This document shows, piece after piece, positions 1 to 12,200 of a stretch of 64,000 bases of DNA (position 1 is its first letter; the number at the start of each line of letters is the position of its first letter). A program made the translations under genes and the position numbers. The stretch is taken from the NCBI GenBank assembly GCA_023630585.1, contig CM042553.1, positions 14,022,020 to 14,086,019 of the forward strand, in the 5' to 3' direction. A model generated the notes under the pieces. The model was given only the letters and a program-made list of their open reading frames with translations. It was not told the DNA's origin and made no database searches. Source of the DNA: Cranoglanis bouderius. Taxonomy: Eukaryota > Chordata > Actinopteri > Siluriformes > Cranoglanididae.

Positions 1-1098
1 AAGAAAAAAAAATAGAAAGCTTAAACAGCCAGCTTTGTTTTCTCGAATCAAAGAACAGCTGCTCAAAATTGAGGGTACGAGGTGGGCCTATTTCAACTAC
101 AATTTGCCCCAGAGGTGCTATTAAGGTCTTTGAAAATGCTGCAATCCTGAGTAAATGTCTATTGCCAGCACACACATAAGCGTACTTTACCCAGCAACTG
201 CTTTAGACCAGACCTAGCCTCTCTTCTCTAGGTCAGAAAACAGCACCCAGAGATCCAAGTCCTTGCTGACTTAAGCGTCAAGTCTGTTTGTGTATGATGA
301 CAATACTTAGCATGCAGATATGAATGTATTGTCTATAGTGTGTATATGAGGAAGCATTTGGACCTCAACGTTCTTAGTAACTAAAGGCGTTCCAACTGGT
401 CTTCCTGGTTTTATTGGTCAAACACACAACTATACACAGTATGATGTGCAGTGAAACGCTTTTTACGACTGTCCGGTGACATAAAACAGAATTTACATAA
501 AAAGCAGAATTTGCTTACATAGAAATAAAAGCCTGTGTATGTGGACGGTATGTGGAATAAAGTGCAGATATGTGCAGTTGTATGTGAAATGTAATGCTGT
601 ACAACATCGAGCTGAGGTAGTTGCAGTGAAAAAGCTAACAATAATAATAATGTATTATTAATTCTAATAATATGAACAGGAACCAACAGGAATGTTGGGT
701 TGTGTGGGTGTTGTGCAAAGAAATCTGTCTGTATTTATACGTCTATGTATAAATGTATAAACACATAACACTAACACTAATAAGACTCAAGTCACTCGTG
801 TTGCTTGTAGTTTCTCTTGTGGACATGTAGCGACCGTTTGTTGGGGGGGGCATGGTGCATAAATACACAAAATTAATGTTTGCCTGTCTCTTTGACTCTT
901 GCTAGTGTGAACATAAGATAAGGTGACTGGTTACTTTACTGTATCTGCTTTATAAGCTCCTACTCAGCACCATAATTAATAAATATTAAATATGATTTAA
1001 TTGACTGCAAAGAATGCACATGATGAGATAGGATCTCGACTCCCTGTCTCTGACTGCAAATCAAACATGCCTGTCTCTGATTGGCTACATCTCCCTAG
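1..1098. other. Intron of TMEM161A (no exon recognised)
   Basis: AT-rich sequence with no exon that I could recognise on either strand. It ends in a pyrimidine-rich stretch and an AG at 1097-1098, directly before the terminal TMEM161A exon. I read it as part of the last intron of that gene; the earlier exons would lie left of the window. It holds a G run near 842-850 and short ATT repeats near 640-670. Confidence 0.5.
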
Positions 1099-1394
1099 GT
1101 GACTACTCATGGGGGCTGGGGGCTGAGACTCCAGGTGTGACGTTGGCACCAGTTCTTCCCACCGCTCCTCCCCCTTTACCCAGGTCAGAAGATGAGGACG
1201 ATATAGAGGACATGGAGGAGGACATCCAAGTCACCGTAGCCCACCTGGCCGAGGTCTTTTCCGCACTACGTTCTGTCCTCACCCCTGTCTTCTTCAGAGG
1301 GATCTTTGCCTTCCTTACCTGGTGGGTGGCGGCCTGCCAGCTCATCAGCAGCCTGTTCGGCATCTACTTTCACCAGTATCTCATGCTGAGCTGA
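1099..1394 (+). CDS. TMEM161A: TMEM161A, last coding exon (partial gene)
   Basis: This is the C-terminal exon of a multi-pass membrane protein of the TMEM161 family, whose biochemical role is poorly known. The frame opens after a CTCCCTAG acceptor with the motif DYSWGLG. It passes through an acidic stretch (SEDEDDIEDMEEDI) and ends in a hydrophobic segment containing FFRGIFAFLTWWVAAC, then SLFGIYFHQYL and a TGA at 1392-1394. The tryptophan-rich membrane segment followed by YFHQYL or FYHQYL at the very C-terminus is what I remember of TMEM161A and TMEM161B. A call of 161A rather than 161B rests on the neighbouring MEF2B-BORCS8-RFXANK-NR2C2AP block, because human TMEM161A sits beside MEF2B. The exon codes for 97 full residues and enters with two bases of a split codon. 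It is tail-to-tail with MEF2B. Confidence 0.75.
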
Positions 1395-2780
1395 GCAACG
1401 CCCCCTGTGTGCAGGCTGTGTGCACTGCGACAAGCTAATCGAGCTCCTGAGGAGAACACTTGAGCTCCACCAACACACACCAGGTGTGTTTATGCCTCTG
1501 TTGGTTTGATCTTGACTGGAGACCGTGATGTTTGGTCTAAGACAAAGAGAATGCTGGAGTGTTGATTTTGAAGCATTTTTATTAAAACAGATGAATGTGT
1601 TTGCTACACAAGCCCTTAAATTAAATGGAGAAAGTGCAGAAGAGAAGTTGTTGTCTGAAAAATGTTTTATTTTGTTGAGTACTGCGTTACTACAACTTGA
1701 ATCACTTAATAATTTTGAGGAACTTGCACTATTATTCAAAGTTCTTGTGACGTAATACTAAGTGCCTGGTATCTCAGGGATTTGAAATCACAATATTTAG
1801 TCTACCAGCACTGCACTAATTATAAACTGCTTACTTTGATACTGTAGCTTTAAACACAGAGGCACACAATAGCAGGTCGCTCAAACACTCCTGTTTCCCT
1901 CAGTCTGAGTGCTGATGTATTAAATGTTTTGGTACTTGTGCAGTATTTTATCCAGTTTTGCTGATTGCTCCAGAATCATGCTAAAATAACAATCCAGTCA
2001 AGGTTTAGTTAGATTGGTTTTTCCCCAAGTAGTTCTAATTTATGTATTTATCCTTGTCCCATTGAATGACCACACACTAATTTAGTATAAGGTGATTTGT
2101 CAAAGTTTGAACAGTTTTTTAAATGAAATGCATGGTATGACAGAAGTGCTCGAGAGTGTGTGTTTTATTAAAATTCAGAATGCCTCAAAAGTGCTTGCAG
2201 TTTAGCATTGCTTGCTTTTTTCCCCTTAACAAAATTTCAAATGAGAAAAAGATATTGCTTTGGTGCACCGTTTATTTCCTATAGTGCATAATAGTATTTG
2301 GAAAGTCCCAGTCAGGATTTATTTCCTGTAGGCTTTTATGAGACAATTATACTATAAGACTGAAACTCCAAATTCATGCAAAACATAAGCTTACATAAGC
2401 TCTGTAAAATGAAGCAGGTGTGATGATGGCTTTACGGTTCTAACATTTTCCTAATAGCATTGCTGTTACATGAGCAGCAGAGCAGCAGTAATCATTATTT
2501 CAGTGTTCTTTAAAGAATAGTGCAGCATTTTAACCTAATCTACTGTATCTGTGGTGTATGTGTGATTATACTAAGAAAAAAAATCACTCAAAACACTTAT
2601 GAAAGCCTAAAATAGAGCAGTTAAAATAGCAGAAAATAGTAAAAACACCATACAAATCTATTGCCTTCGTCTATTATATCATACTAAACAAATAATATTT
2701 TCATCCTAATCAGCACAGAAACACGACGTGACACACTCCATATACAATAAACCTTCCACAAGCACACGTGAACCCCACAG
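1395..2780 (+). other. Probable TMEM161A 3' UTR and downstream spacer
   Basis: There is no coding signal on the plus strand after the TGA. Short open frames at 1525-1755 lack any recognisable motif. A canonical AATAAA occurs at 2746-2751, and weaker ATTAAA variants lie near 1580 and 2166. The 3' UTR therefore ends somewhere between about 1.6 and 2.77 kb; sequence alone does not decide which signal is used. Confidence 0.4.
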
Positions 2781-2821
2781 AGACTCAATGCGATTACACT
2801 TCACACACATCTGACCACTGC

Positions 2822-3040
2822 TCAGTCTCCCACGGTTTCAGAAGCAGGGTAATGGGCAGGAGTTAGTCCGTTGTAACTCATCAGCATCTCCACCCCGTGC
2901 TCGTTCAGCAGCTCGAGGGGCTCCAGAGGTCATGTCTGGGCTCCTCCCTAGGGGTCAAGGGCTCGTCTACGTGGCCCGTCGGCTCAATAGGCCTCAGTCT
3001 GGTCCCTATAGCAACAGCCATGGTCTCCTCGCAGATGCTC
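2822..3040 (-). other. Unrecognised GC-rich, coding-like patch
   Basis: This patch is clearly richer in GC than its surroundings. On the minus strand one frame reads through MSICEETMAVAIG and RLRPIEPTGHVDEPLTPREE. A second frame continues with LELLNEHGVEMLMSYNGL, then TPAHYPASETVGD and a TGA at 2822-2824. Neither frame is open across the whole patch, so a frameshift or an intron would be needed to join them. I do not recognise the protein. It could be the end of a decayed gene copy, the last exon of an unknown gene, or chance. Confidence 0.2.
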
Positions 3041-3621
3041 ATAATGAATGTGATTATACAGATATGTCAACCCTATTGCCTTCCACTTCATCACACCACT
3101 CACTCATCCTAGACGTGTCAACAGCTGCCCTGATGTGGGAAAGACGTTCGGGCTGACTGGGTGCTGGGAGTCTGTTAGGACGCCTATTGACACAACTGGG
3201 AAAACATGGAGATATGCAAATTGTGATTGGGGTGTATAGGATGCAGTACCCTTTTAAGGGTGATCTTTAAAAATGTTGCTCTTAAATGAGTAACAGTTTT
3301 GAAGGTAACAGTGTTGAGGGTTTTTTTTTTAGTGTAGAATTAGGAAATCCACAAAATGTGGTTAAATATCATCCATACTAATGGCATGAGGACATTAAGG
3401 ACATTTCTAATTATTTATTTACAACAGATTTTTTCAATGATTACAAATGATTACAAGCAATGAAACAGTAGTTGGGAGAAGCAAAATCACTGTTTTCTAA
3501 CAGATAGGTAGGATTTTATTAACATTTTAATTTATTACTATTATTTATCTGAAACATGCACACCAGTTGTTATGAAGGACACTTTACCTGTGTTTAAAAT
3601 GTCTTACTTTTACTTTACATA

Positions 3622-4948
3622 CAGTATCTCTCAAAAGTGAGTACACCCCTCACATTTTTGTAAATATTTTATTATATCTTTTCATAGGACAACACTGACG
3701 AAATGACACTTTGCTACAATGTAAAGTAGTGAGTGTACAGCTTGTATAACAGTGTAAATTTGCTGTCCCCTCAAAATAACTCAACACACAGCCATTAATG
3801 TCTAAACCGCTGGCAACAAAAGTGAGTATACCCCTAAGTGAAAATGTCCAAATTGGGCCCAATTAGCCATTTTCCCTGCCTGGTGTCATGTGACTCGTTA
3901 GTGTTACAAGGTCTCAGGTGTGAATGGGGAGCAGGTGTGTTAAGTTTTGTGTTATCGCTCTCATACTCTCTCATACTGATCACTGGAAGTTCAACATGGC
4001 ACCTCATGGCAAAGAACTCTCTGAGGATCTGAAAAAAAGAATTGTTGCTCTACACAAAGATGGCTTAGGCTATAAGAAGATTGCCAACACCCTGAAACTG
4101 AGCTGCAGCACGGTGGCCAAGACCATACAGCGGTTTAACAGGACAGGTTCCACTCAGAACAGGCCTCGCCATGGTCGACCAAAGAAGTTGAGTGCACGTG
4201 CTCAGCATCATATCCAGAGGCTGGCTTTGCAGAATAGACGCATGAGTGCTGCCAGCATTGCTGCAGAGGTTGAAGAGGTGGGGGGTCAGCCTGTCAGTGC
4301 TCAGACTATACACCGCACACTGCATCAAATTGGTCTGCATGGCTGTCGTCCCAAAAGTAAGCCTCTTCTAAATATGATGCACAAGAAAGCCCACAAACAG
4401 TTTGCTGAAGACAAGCAGACTAAGGACATGGATTACTGGAACCATGTCCTCTGGTCTGATGAGACCAAGATAAACTTATTTGGTTCAGATGGTGTCAAGC
4501 GTGTATGGCGGCAACCAGGTGAGGAGTACAAAGACAAGTGTGTCTTGCCTACAGTCAAGCATGGTGGTGGGAGTGTCATGGTCTGGGGCTGCATGAGTGC
4601 TGCCGGTACTGGGGAGCTAATGCCAACATGTACTGTGACATACTGAAGCAGAACATGATCCCCTCCCTTCGGAAACTGGGCCGCAGGGCAGTATTCCAAC
4701 ATGATAACGACCCCAAACACATCTCCAAGACGACCACTGCCTTGCTAAAGGTAAAGGTGATGGACTGGCCAAGCATGTCTCCAGACCTAAACCCTATTGA
4801 GCATCTGTGGGGCATCCTCAAATGGAAGGTGGAGGAGCGCAAGGTCTCTAACATCCACCAGCTCTGTGATGTCGTCATGGAGGAGTGGAAAAGGACTCCA
4901 GTGGCAACCTGTGAAGCTCTGGTGAACTCTATGCCCAACAGGGTTTTG
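3622..4948 (+). mobile_element. Tc1-like DNA transposon, 3' truncated
   Basis: The left end begins CAGTATCTCTCAAAAGTGAG immediately after a TA, as Tc1 insertions do. Two direct repeats of the AAAAGTGAGTAYACCCCT type at 3633-3650 and 3818-3835 form the outer and inner repeats of an IR/DR-type terminus. The transposase body follows. Homology stops near 4948 inside the last part of the transposase, and the matching right inverted repeat is missing, so this copy is immobile. It belongs to a family that is very common in fish genomes. Confidence 0.85.
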
Positions 4949-4975
4949 TTCCTTATTTCTGTACAATTTCAATAA
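3996..4975 (+). pseudogene. Tc1 transposase, broken
   Basis: The product was a cut-and-paste DDE transposase that acted on the inverted repeats of its own family. The start MAPHGKELSEDLKKRIVALH opens a paired-like helix-turn-helix domain (YKKIANTLKLSCSTVAKTI). The first catalytic aspartate is in LWSDETKINLFG and the GGGSVMVWGC block is present. The frame then breaks near 4610-4620, where about 22 bases present in related copies, as I remember them, are missing. It resumes in another frame at FQHDNDPKH (second Asp) and SPDLNPIEHLWGILK (the Glu). A further in-frame gap of a few codons follows DDE residue 2, and the C-terminus is replaced by unrelated sequence ending at 4975. Confidence 0.85.
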
Positions 4976-5159
4976 GAGAATACATCAAGGTGGTCATCTC
5001 AGCTAGTCTTTACACACCCACTCACCAGTGTATCAAGTAAGTCTATCATATATTTTCCACTTTAAAATTTTAACATACATCAATTGATAATCTTTATTTG
5101 TGAACATCTGTAAAACCCAACTAAATTACATTTTATTTACACACACACACACGCGCGCG

Positions 5160-6730
5160 CAGTGGGTTTAGAAAAGAATCACCCCCTTTAAAATAATCAC
5201 ATTTTGTTGCTTTTCAGCCTGAAATGAAGACAGACAGTTTTTGTTTTATCCAGCTGAATTTACTCAGTACAATTTATAGCACACAAGTGAAAGATATAAC
5301 ACCAACATGTCAGAAAAATTTTTAAAAAATTAAAAACCAGAATCACTGAGTTGGAAAAAGGATCACCCCCTTGCTTTAATTTGACTTAATTTTTTTAATT
5401 ACAGTCTTTAGTCTGTGAGGATATGTCTCTACTAACTTTGCACATCTAGACTTTGCAATATTTGCCCACTCTTCTTTGCAGAACTGTTCAAGTTCAGTTA
5501 AATTTGATGGTGACACCACATGTTTTCTATGGGTCAGGGGACTTGGATGGGCATGGCAGGACCTTGATTTTGTGGTCAGTAAACCATTTTTGTGTTGATT
5601 TTGATGTATGTTTTGGATCATTGTCCTGCTGGAAGATCCAACCACAGCACATTTTAAGCTTTCTGGCAGAGGCTGTCAGGTTTTCATTTAATATCTGTTG
5701 ATATTTGATAAAGTCCATGATGCCTTGTATCCTAACAAAATGTCCAGGTCCTCTGGCAGAAAAACAGCCCCAAAACATTAATGAGCCACCACCATATTTA
5801 ACCGTGGGCATGAGGTACTTTTCCATATGGCTACCGCTCTGTGTGCGCCAAAACCACATCTGGTGTTTATTGCCAAAAAACTCTATTTTGGTTTCCACTG
5901 ACCATAGAACCCGATCCCATTTGAAGTTCCAGTAGTGTCTGGCAAACTGAACATGCTTGAGTTTGTTTTTGGATGAGAGTTGAGGCTTTTTTCTTGAATT
6001 CCTTCCAAACAACTTGTGGTGATGTAGGTGACTTCGGATTGTAGTTTTGGAGACTTTCTGACCCCAAGATGCAACAAACTTCTGCAATTCTCCAGCTGTG
6101 ATCCTTGGGAGATTTTTTGGCCACTCAAACCATCCTCTTCACAGTGCGTTGAGACAATATAGACACACATCCTCTTCCAGGTTGATTCATAACATTTGCA
6201 GTTGACTGGAACTTCTTAATTATTGCCCTGATGGTGGAAATGGGCATTTTCAATGCTTGTGCTATTTTCTTAAAGCCACTTCCCTTTTTGTGAAGTTCTA
6301 CAACCTTTTGTCGCACATCACAGCTATATTCCTTGGTCTTACCCATTGTTCTGAATGATTAAGGGAATTTGACCTATGTGTTACCTCATACTTATATCCC
6401 TGTGAAACAGGAAGTCATGGTTGAACAATTTCCTGTTCCTAGTCACCCAGGTGTACTAAAAAAAAATTAAATATCAGTGGGAATATACTTCAAATATATT
6501 TTTCTCATATTAATTCATAGGGGTGCCAATAATTGTTGTACAACTATATTTAACAAACTTTTTTTTTGATAAACCTGTGTTTTGTTTGCAATTGTTTGAT
6601 ATCCATGAGAGCAGAGTATTTTTGTGAATTATTTTTTAACAAAAGAGCAAAAGGTTAAAAAATAAAGACAATTTTCACAGCCTTCTTTGCTCATATTTAC
6701 CAAGGGTGCTAATATTAGTGGAAGGCACTG
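5160..6730 (-). mobile_element. Tc1-like transposon with mismatched ends
   Basis: The right (5') end, read on the minus strand, starts CAGTGCCTTCCACTAATATT next to a TA at 6731-6732. A related internal repeat lies near 6520 (GGGGTGCCAATAATTG). The left end carries a different motif, CAGTGGGTTTAGAAAAGAAT followed by CACCCCCTTT. It has its own internal repeat near 5357-5373 (AAGGATCACCCCCTTG) and sits against a (CA)n(CG)n tract, not a TA. The two halves therefore look like the termini of two different Tc1 families. The transposase between them is broken. Confidence 0.75.
5376..6346 (-). pseudogene. Tc1 transposase, multiply broken
   Basis: The minus-strand frame starts MGKTKEYSCDVRQKVVELHK and has the helix-turn-helix GFKKIAQALKMPISTIRAII. 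A TGA at 6125-6127 interrupts it after VKRMV. The next frame resumes with GELQKFVASWGQKVSKTT-type sequence and includes GGGSLMFWGCF and IFQQDNDPKHTSKS. In the first catalytic block the usual WSDET reads WSVET, so the catalytic Asp is replaced by Val. A small deletion at SPDP near 5525 removes the reading frame of the Glu block. A C-terminal frame ending TVIKKIKSN closes at 5376. Confidence 0.8.
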
Positions 6731-6732
6731 TA

Positions 6733-8219
6733 TGTGTATATATATGATGGACAATGGCTTGCTCTGTTGGTCATAGTTTTTAAATGGCTAATGCCAAGCA
6801 GCTAATGAACATCCCAGCCATCTGACTCGCCACTGTGTGCATCATTCTAGTCTGATTCTGTATGGATGTCAAACATCATCACACATAAATCATGTCATTG
6901 TTCAGACAAACACCCTGCAGGCCTGGAACAGGCAAACAAAACAGACGGTTACACTGCCATGTAGCAGTATTATTACGGCCTGAATGCCTATTAACACGCA
7001 ATTAGAGAATGATCGAGAATAATGACAATGATTATTAGAGTATTAGCACTAAATCCTTATACATGCATCCTTGCATACAGTTTACCACTGGAGTGATTCC
7101 ATGATTGGGTGTCATTTGTGTCTCTGATATTATTTACAAATATGTATGTAAAGTAAAGGTAAAAGACATTTTAAGCATAGGTAAAGTTTCCTTTACAACA
7201 ATATATGTACATCTTTTAAGTAAATAATTTAAAACATTAATAAAATCTATCAGAACTCTGTCAGAATCTAACAGAAAAGAACATTTTGCCTGTCCCAGCC
7301 AATTATAACTACACTTTACCACTACCAGTATAACCATTAAATACTTATAGGTTTTAAAAAAAAAAAAAAAATTATTAATGTATGAATCCATTGAACACCT
7401 CATGCTTGAAACACCCTTTTCTATAAAATCATCCGTTATAGTTTATGAAAAATTTACCCACAACTTTCATTCAACACAGTTACCTGATCACACTCACCCT
7501 TTTGAAATATTTGAAATATTCCATGTCACATGTTCAACAGGAAATTACATCATCCAAATTTCCTATAGATCATGGTAAGAAGAAAAGTAAGTTCTTTCAT
7601 TTTTCCCCCATTATTTTCTGTGATATTGTGATATTAACTGGTGAGGACAGTATTTACCGAAATTTCACGGAGTGAAAATAAATTAATAAAGTAATTCATT
7701 AAAATGTCCTTAATGTCCTCATTCCATTAGCTTCAATGCTAATTAACCACATTTTGTGTATTTGCTAATTCTGTGCTAAAAACTCAACCTATTACTTATC
7801 TAAGAACAAAATGCAACATTGTAAAAATGAGAGGTTTTTCTTGAGATGGAGAACATTTTTGAATGGTAAAATGCATGTTAGCGCAAGAAACCACATAAGC
7901 GAGTCTGAGATACTGAACAACAAAGTGTATGAGGCATGAGGTTTACATGAACCTAAAAAGGTTCCCCCTGTTCACTAAATTAGCCTCGTAGCTCCAGTGC
8001 AAAACTGAACAATCAAAAACCAAACAGCAAACGTGTGGGAAATGTGTAACATTTCATTTTTTGGCTGCTTTAAAAAAGGTGTGTCATAAGTGTTAGTTGT
8101 TATAGTGATCAGAATCAAATGAATGGATCCAGAATTTCACAACATTATTAATGTTTACCCACACGCTTGTAAATACTGAAATTAGTCACACACCAAACGG
8201 AGAAACAAAGTTTTGTTGA
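6733..8219. other. Intergenic AT-rich spacer
   Basis: This lies between the Tc1 copy and the presumed MEF2B 3' end. I saw no exon, no recognisable repeat family and no open frame with protein-like composition. Open frames at 7134-7675 are low-complexity and overlap on both strands. Confidence 0.4.
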
Positions 8220-8225
8220 TTTATT
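8220..8225 (-). promoter_or_regulatory. Candidate MEF2B polyadenylation signal
   Basis: TTTATT on the plus strand is AATAAA on the minus strand. It lies about 990 bases beyond the MEF2B stop codon, which would give a 3' UTR of about 1 kb. That UTR would contain an A/T homopolymer near 8650-8682 and a CAA-rich run near 8957-8980. Confidence 0.4.
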
Positions 8226-8650
8226 TAACAAAATGGAAACAATTCGCGCAAGAACATGAACCAAAAACTGATATGTGCTGCCCTCTTGTGGAAAATGCAG
8301 TGAACAGCCTGATCCTTTAAGCTTTTATAGACAGAAACCACTCCATATATACTGTAAATCCATATAAATGGTACAAGATGAGCAGTAAGGGAAAAAATAT
8401 TATAACTACTATTATTATGCAAAGTATAACTTCTCAAAACAGTAGAAACAGAATTTCATGATAAAAGAAAATAAAATAGCCTTGGTCAATGCACAGTTTT
8501 AAAACAGCTGGAGATTGAATTTCAGTCCAGTTGTGCTCATTTTTGCAAAATATATGTACAGTGTTTAAAAAAAAAAAACAAAAAAAAAAACTTGTATGAA
8601 AATAGATTTACGAGACATTTCTGGACTACAGTCATGTAACATTGTGCCCT

Positions 8651-8688
<38 letters not shown>

Positions 8689-9214
8689 TAAAGCTGTGTA
8701 CATGCTGGTGTGTAATGGATGTCACATATTTCGTTTTAATATTTTCTTTGCCATCCAATAAAAGGGACAGAAACCCAGCCATAACAAACAGCTAAATGTC
8801 ATTTAACATGCCGCAGTGTGTAAGCTGCAGTACAGATCGATCCAAATGTTTACAGGAGTCCCTGACAGTTTTTGGCATACCAGGCAAGAGCGGTTTTAGA
8901 AAGTCTAGGATGTCCTTTTCAAATTATTCAAATCGTCAATCAGAAGTGGATGAAAACAAAAACAACAACAACAACAACAACACCATGGCTCCGAAGAGTA
9001 ATATGCTGATTGGTCCATAAGTGGTCTTGATCAATTTTACATATTAAAAGACAGCATGCTTAGAACAATCAGGTTCGAGTTGCCTTTCTGAATGGAAATG
9101 GAAACACTGTTACATTAACATTGTACTATACATTTTTATCAAAGCTGGTTTTGCACAGTTTGACATTCCAACTAATAAAAGGTCGGCTGTGTACACAGTG
9201 ATGTGTGTTTGCTG

Positions 9215-12200
9215 TTATCTCTGCCAGCCATCACTGACCTCCATGTGCTTCAAATTCGTCTCACTCTCCTCCCTGTCCATGTCCACGTATGGCCCTGGAG
9301 GCTGGCTCATCCTGTCAGGACCACCCACTGGTGAATGATGGGAAGAAGGTGTGCCTGGGGAGAGCATGTGTTCAGGAGAGACACGCTCTGATTTGATGTT
9401 CAGGTTGAGAGAGGAGAGCGGTGGGGAGGAGGGGGTGGAGCCTTGGGAAGAGTAAGAACAGCCTCCACCTGCAGACATTCTGTACATATAGACACAAATA
9501 CAACAAACACTGATCATAGATGTACAGTACTGTACAAAGGTTTTAGGCACATGCAAAGAAATGCTGTAGAGCAAAGATGCCTTCAAAATAATGAAATGTT
9601 TCTATGTTTTTTTTAAAAAAAAAATACTGTAAAGAGCAGTAAACATTAGTAAATGAAACAATGTCAATATTTGGTGTGACAAAAAAAAAAAAAAAATAGT
9701 ATGAGCAAAAAAGTGCAGCAAAACCCAGCAGCCTTCATTGTGTTTTTTTGTCTGAAAAGTGTCTCTTATGTAATATGCTGCTTTCTTTAATGACATACAA
9801 ACATTTTTCTGTAACATTTAATTTTGTGCTAGAAAACTAATGTTTGGGAATCTAAAATGTTTTTTGTACTGACTTGATAATGTAGAAGTCATAAAATAAT
9901 AAAAAAAATCTATAACAAAGTTTGTACTAAAAGAAATAGGGTGCCTAAAACTTTTGCACAGTACTGTACATCCAGACTTAACTCAAACATTCAACATATT
10001 CTCTGCTCAGCACTAATGAAAATCTCACTATCTCACCCTGCGTGGATCACAGATGGCTGTGGCTCCTGCTGTGTGGGAGGCTGCCAGGTGTTTGCAGAGC
10101 TACGCTGAAAACCCACTGCGTATCCTTGGTGGCAAAACTCTTTAGAGAGAGACACCGTATACCATCACGGTTAAGATCCACAGAATTTAGAAGGTGTGAA
10201 CACTGATTTGAAGAGAGCTGGGTGTTTACCTGAAGTCCCATAACTCCAGGGCTTCCCCATGGACACCATGTGACCTCCAGAATGCATGCTCTGATACAGT
10301 GCTCTCTGATACACAAAGAAAACAAATACATTTAGAGTGCTTTAGAGATTAGTAACGATATGTCAAGTGTATTTAGTAACACTAATAAGGCTAAACTTGA
10401 GTATCAATCTTTTAAAGCCTGCTAATGTCCTAAAGGACTAAAAGGATGAATCTACTATAGCTGACGTTAAGAGCACAAAGTTAGTTTAGTTTTGCACTGG
10501 AGTTATGAGGCTATTGTAGCTAACAAGTAAGGGAAGCAGTTTAGCATCATACAGACTGCATGTCTAAATTATTACACACTAGATTCAGAAAGCATTGTTG
10601 CCTCAGTAGTATTCAGTAATACATTTGTACAATCCTGTACAATTCTTTTTAACGGGGCAAATCGTTTGGTTCAGCTCACCACTAAAAGTTGGCTTATTGC
10701 TGTTTTCTTTTCTAAACTGGACAGTTTGCTATATTTTGACCTGATATTTTGAACTGTATTATGAAGTCTTACTTTACTATGCAATTAAGATTTCTTTGCA
10801 ATGGTTTTTATAAAATCTATATAAATATATAGCACTATAGCAAACTAAAGCACAAAGAGAAGAAACCATATGTAGCTTACATTTATATATTTATACACAT
10901 GTAGCACATTTATACAAAAGTATTTATTACATTTTAATTCACTCTGTGGGTGATTATGTAAAGACTAAACGATGGGGCGTGTGACCAAAGTTACTTCACC
11001 GAAGTTGATTTATTCCCAATAGCAGCAGGCTCTGAACTGTTTTATTCCTCTTATATAGCAGCAATTTCCCAACTATTACAATCTTTTATTAAAGAATAAT
11101 GCATCATAACTGTAACTGTTTATAGTTGCATTTAATGTTGTGGAACATCCACAAGACAAGTTAGTTCCTTTTACACTTATGTTATAGGAGCTATATAAAC
11201 AGTCATTCCCTTTCAAGCCTCTTTTTTTTTTCTTCAAGTTTCTTGAAGTTAATAAGCTTGTTTCGGTGAAACCAGAAAGCATAAACTCTCTGTCCTGAAG
11301 AGTCAACTGTGGCTTAGCATTGTAAGACTTTGTTAAATTACAAAACTTTATTATTAAGCTTAAATTATGTCAGACAATCCTTTCATTTCAATTACAGTCA
11401 GCACTACTGTCAGAGCTGCTGTTTTAGTTTAATTCACCTCCTTACCTTCTTACCAATTCTCAGATAACACCTTCTGACCAATCAGATTCAAGAATTCAAC
11501 AGCACTGTGGTACAAATTGCTATAATGGCTACATGACAGCAACCCAAAAGATCACACAGAAAAAAATAAACCAAAAATTAAGATTAAAAATGTTTTATAT
11601 GTGTGACTTCTTTAGCACAATCTCTTACCGCATTGGTTAGGTTGCCGCGAGCCACACCCATTCCTGGGGGGACCTCCCCACGCCGCCCGTCATTGGTCAG
11701 ACTCAGCGGAGGCGGGGTCTTCATATCCAGCGCTCGGCTCAGGTTGCCATGGGAAAACACTGAGTAGCCAAAGCCTTCACCCACACGCAGACATATGGGA
11801 AGTGAAAACAAGATGTGGGTGAATTTCTTTTTCACCCCTATCCACCCACCATCTCAACCTCTCACATTCTCTCTTGCCGAAAGGAGAAGTCAGTGTAACA
11901 GCTGACCTTTTTCGTTCAGTCTCATCTGTATATATGGTGGTACCAGCAAGAAGTGTCAAATGCACCCTAGAGTACATGCTCATTCAACCTGCACTACAGA
12001 GTCAAGAAACAAATGTTTAAAAATGTAAACTCGCATCTCGAGCTTGGTGTACAGGTTTAATATCTCAGAGGTCTAGTCCGAGCTAGCCACCTTCCAAACA
12101 TAGCACCTCGGCAAACACTGAGAGGTGGACTCTGACCATGGGGTTTGCTCTGTGGATATGTGCACTTTACTACTAATAGCAGTAGAGGGGTTTATGTGGA

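Noticed and set aside
10047..10331. 94-residue minus-strand frame in MEF2B
   Set aside because: It crosses the exon 6 boundary in a frame other than that of MEF2B.
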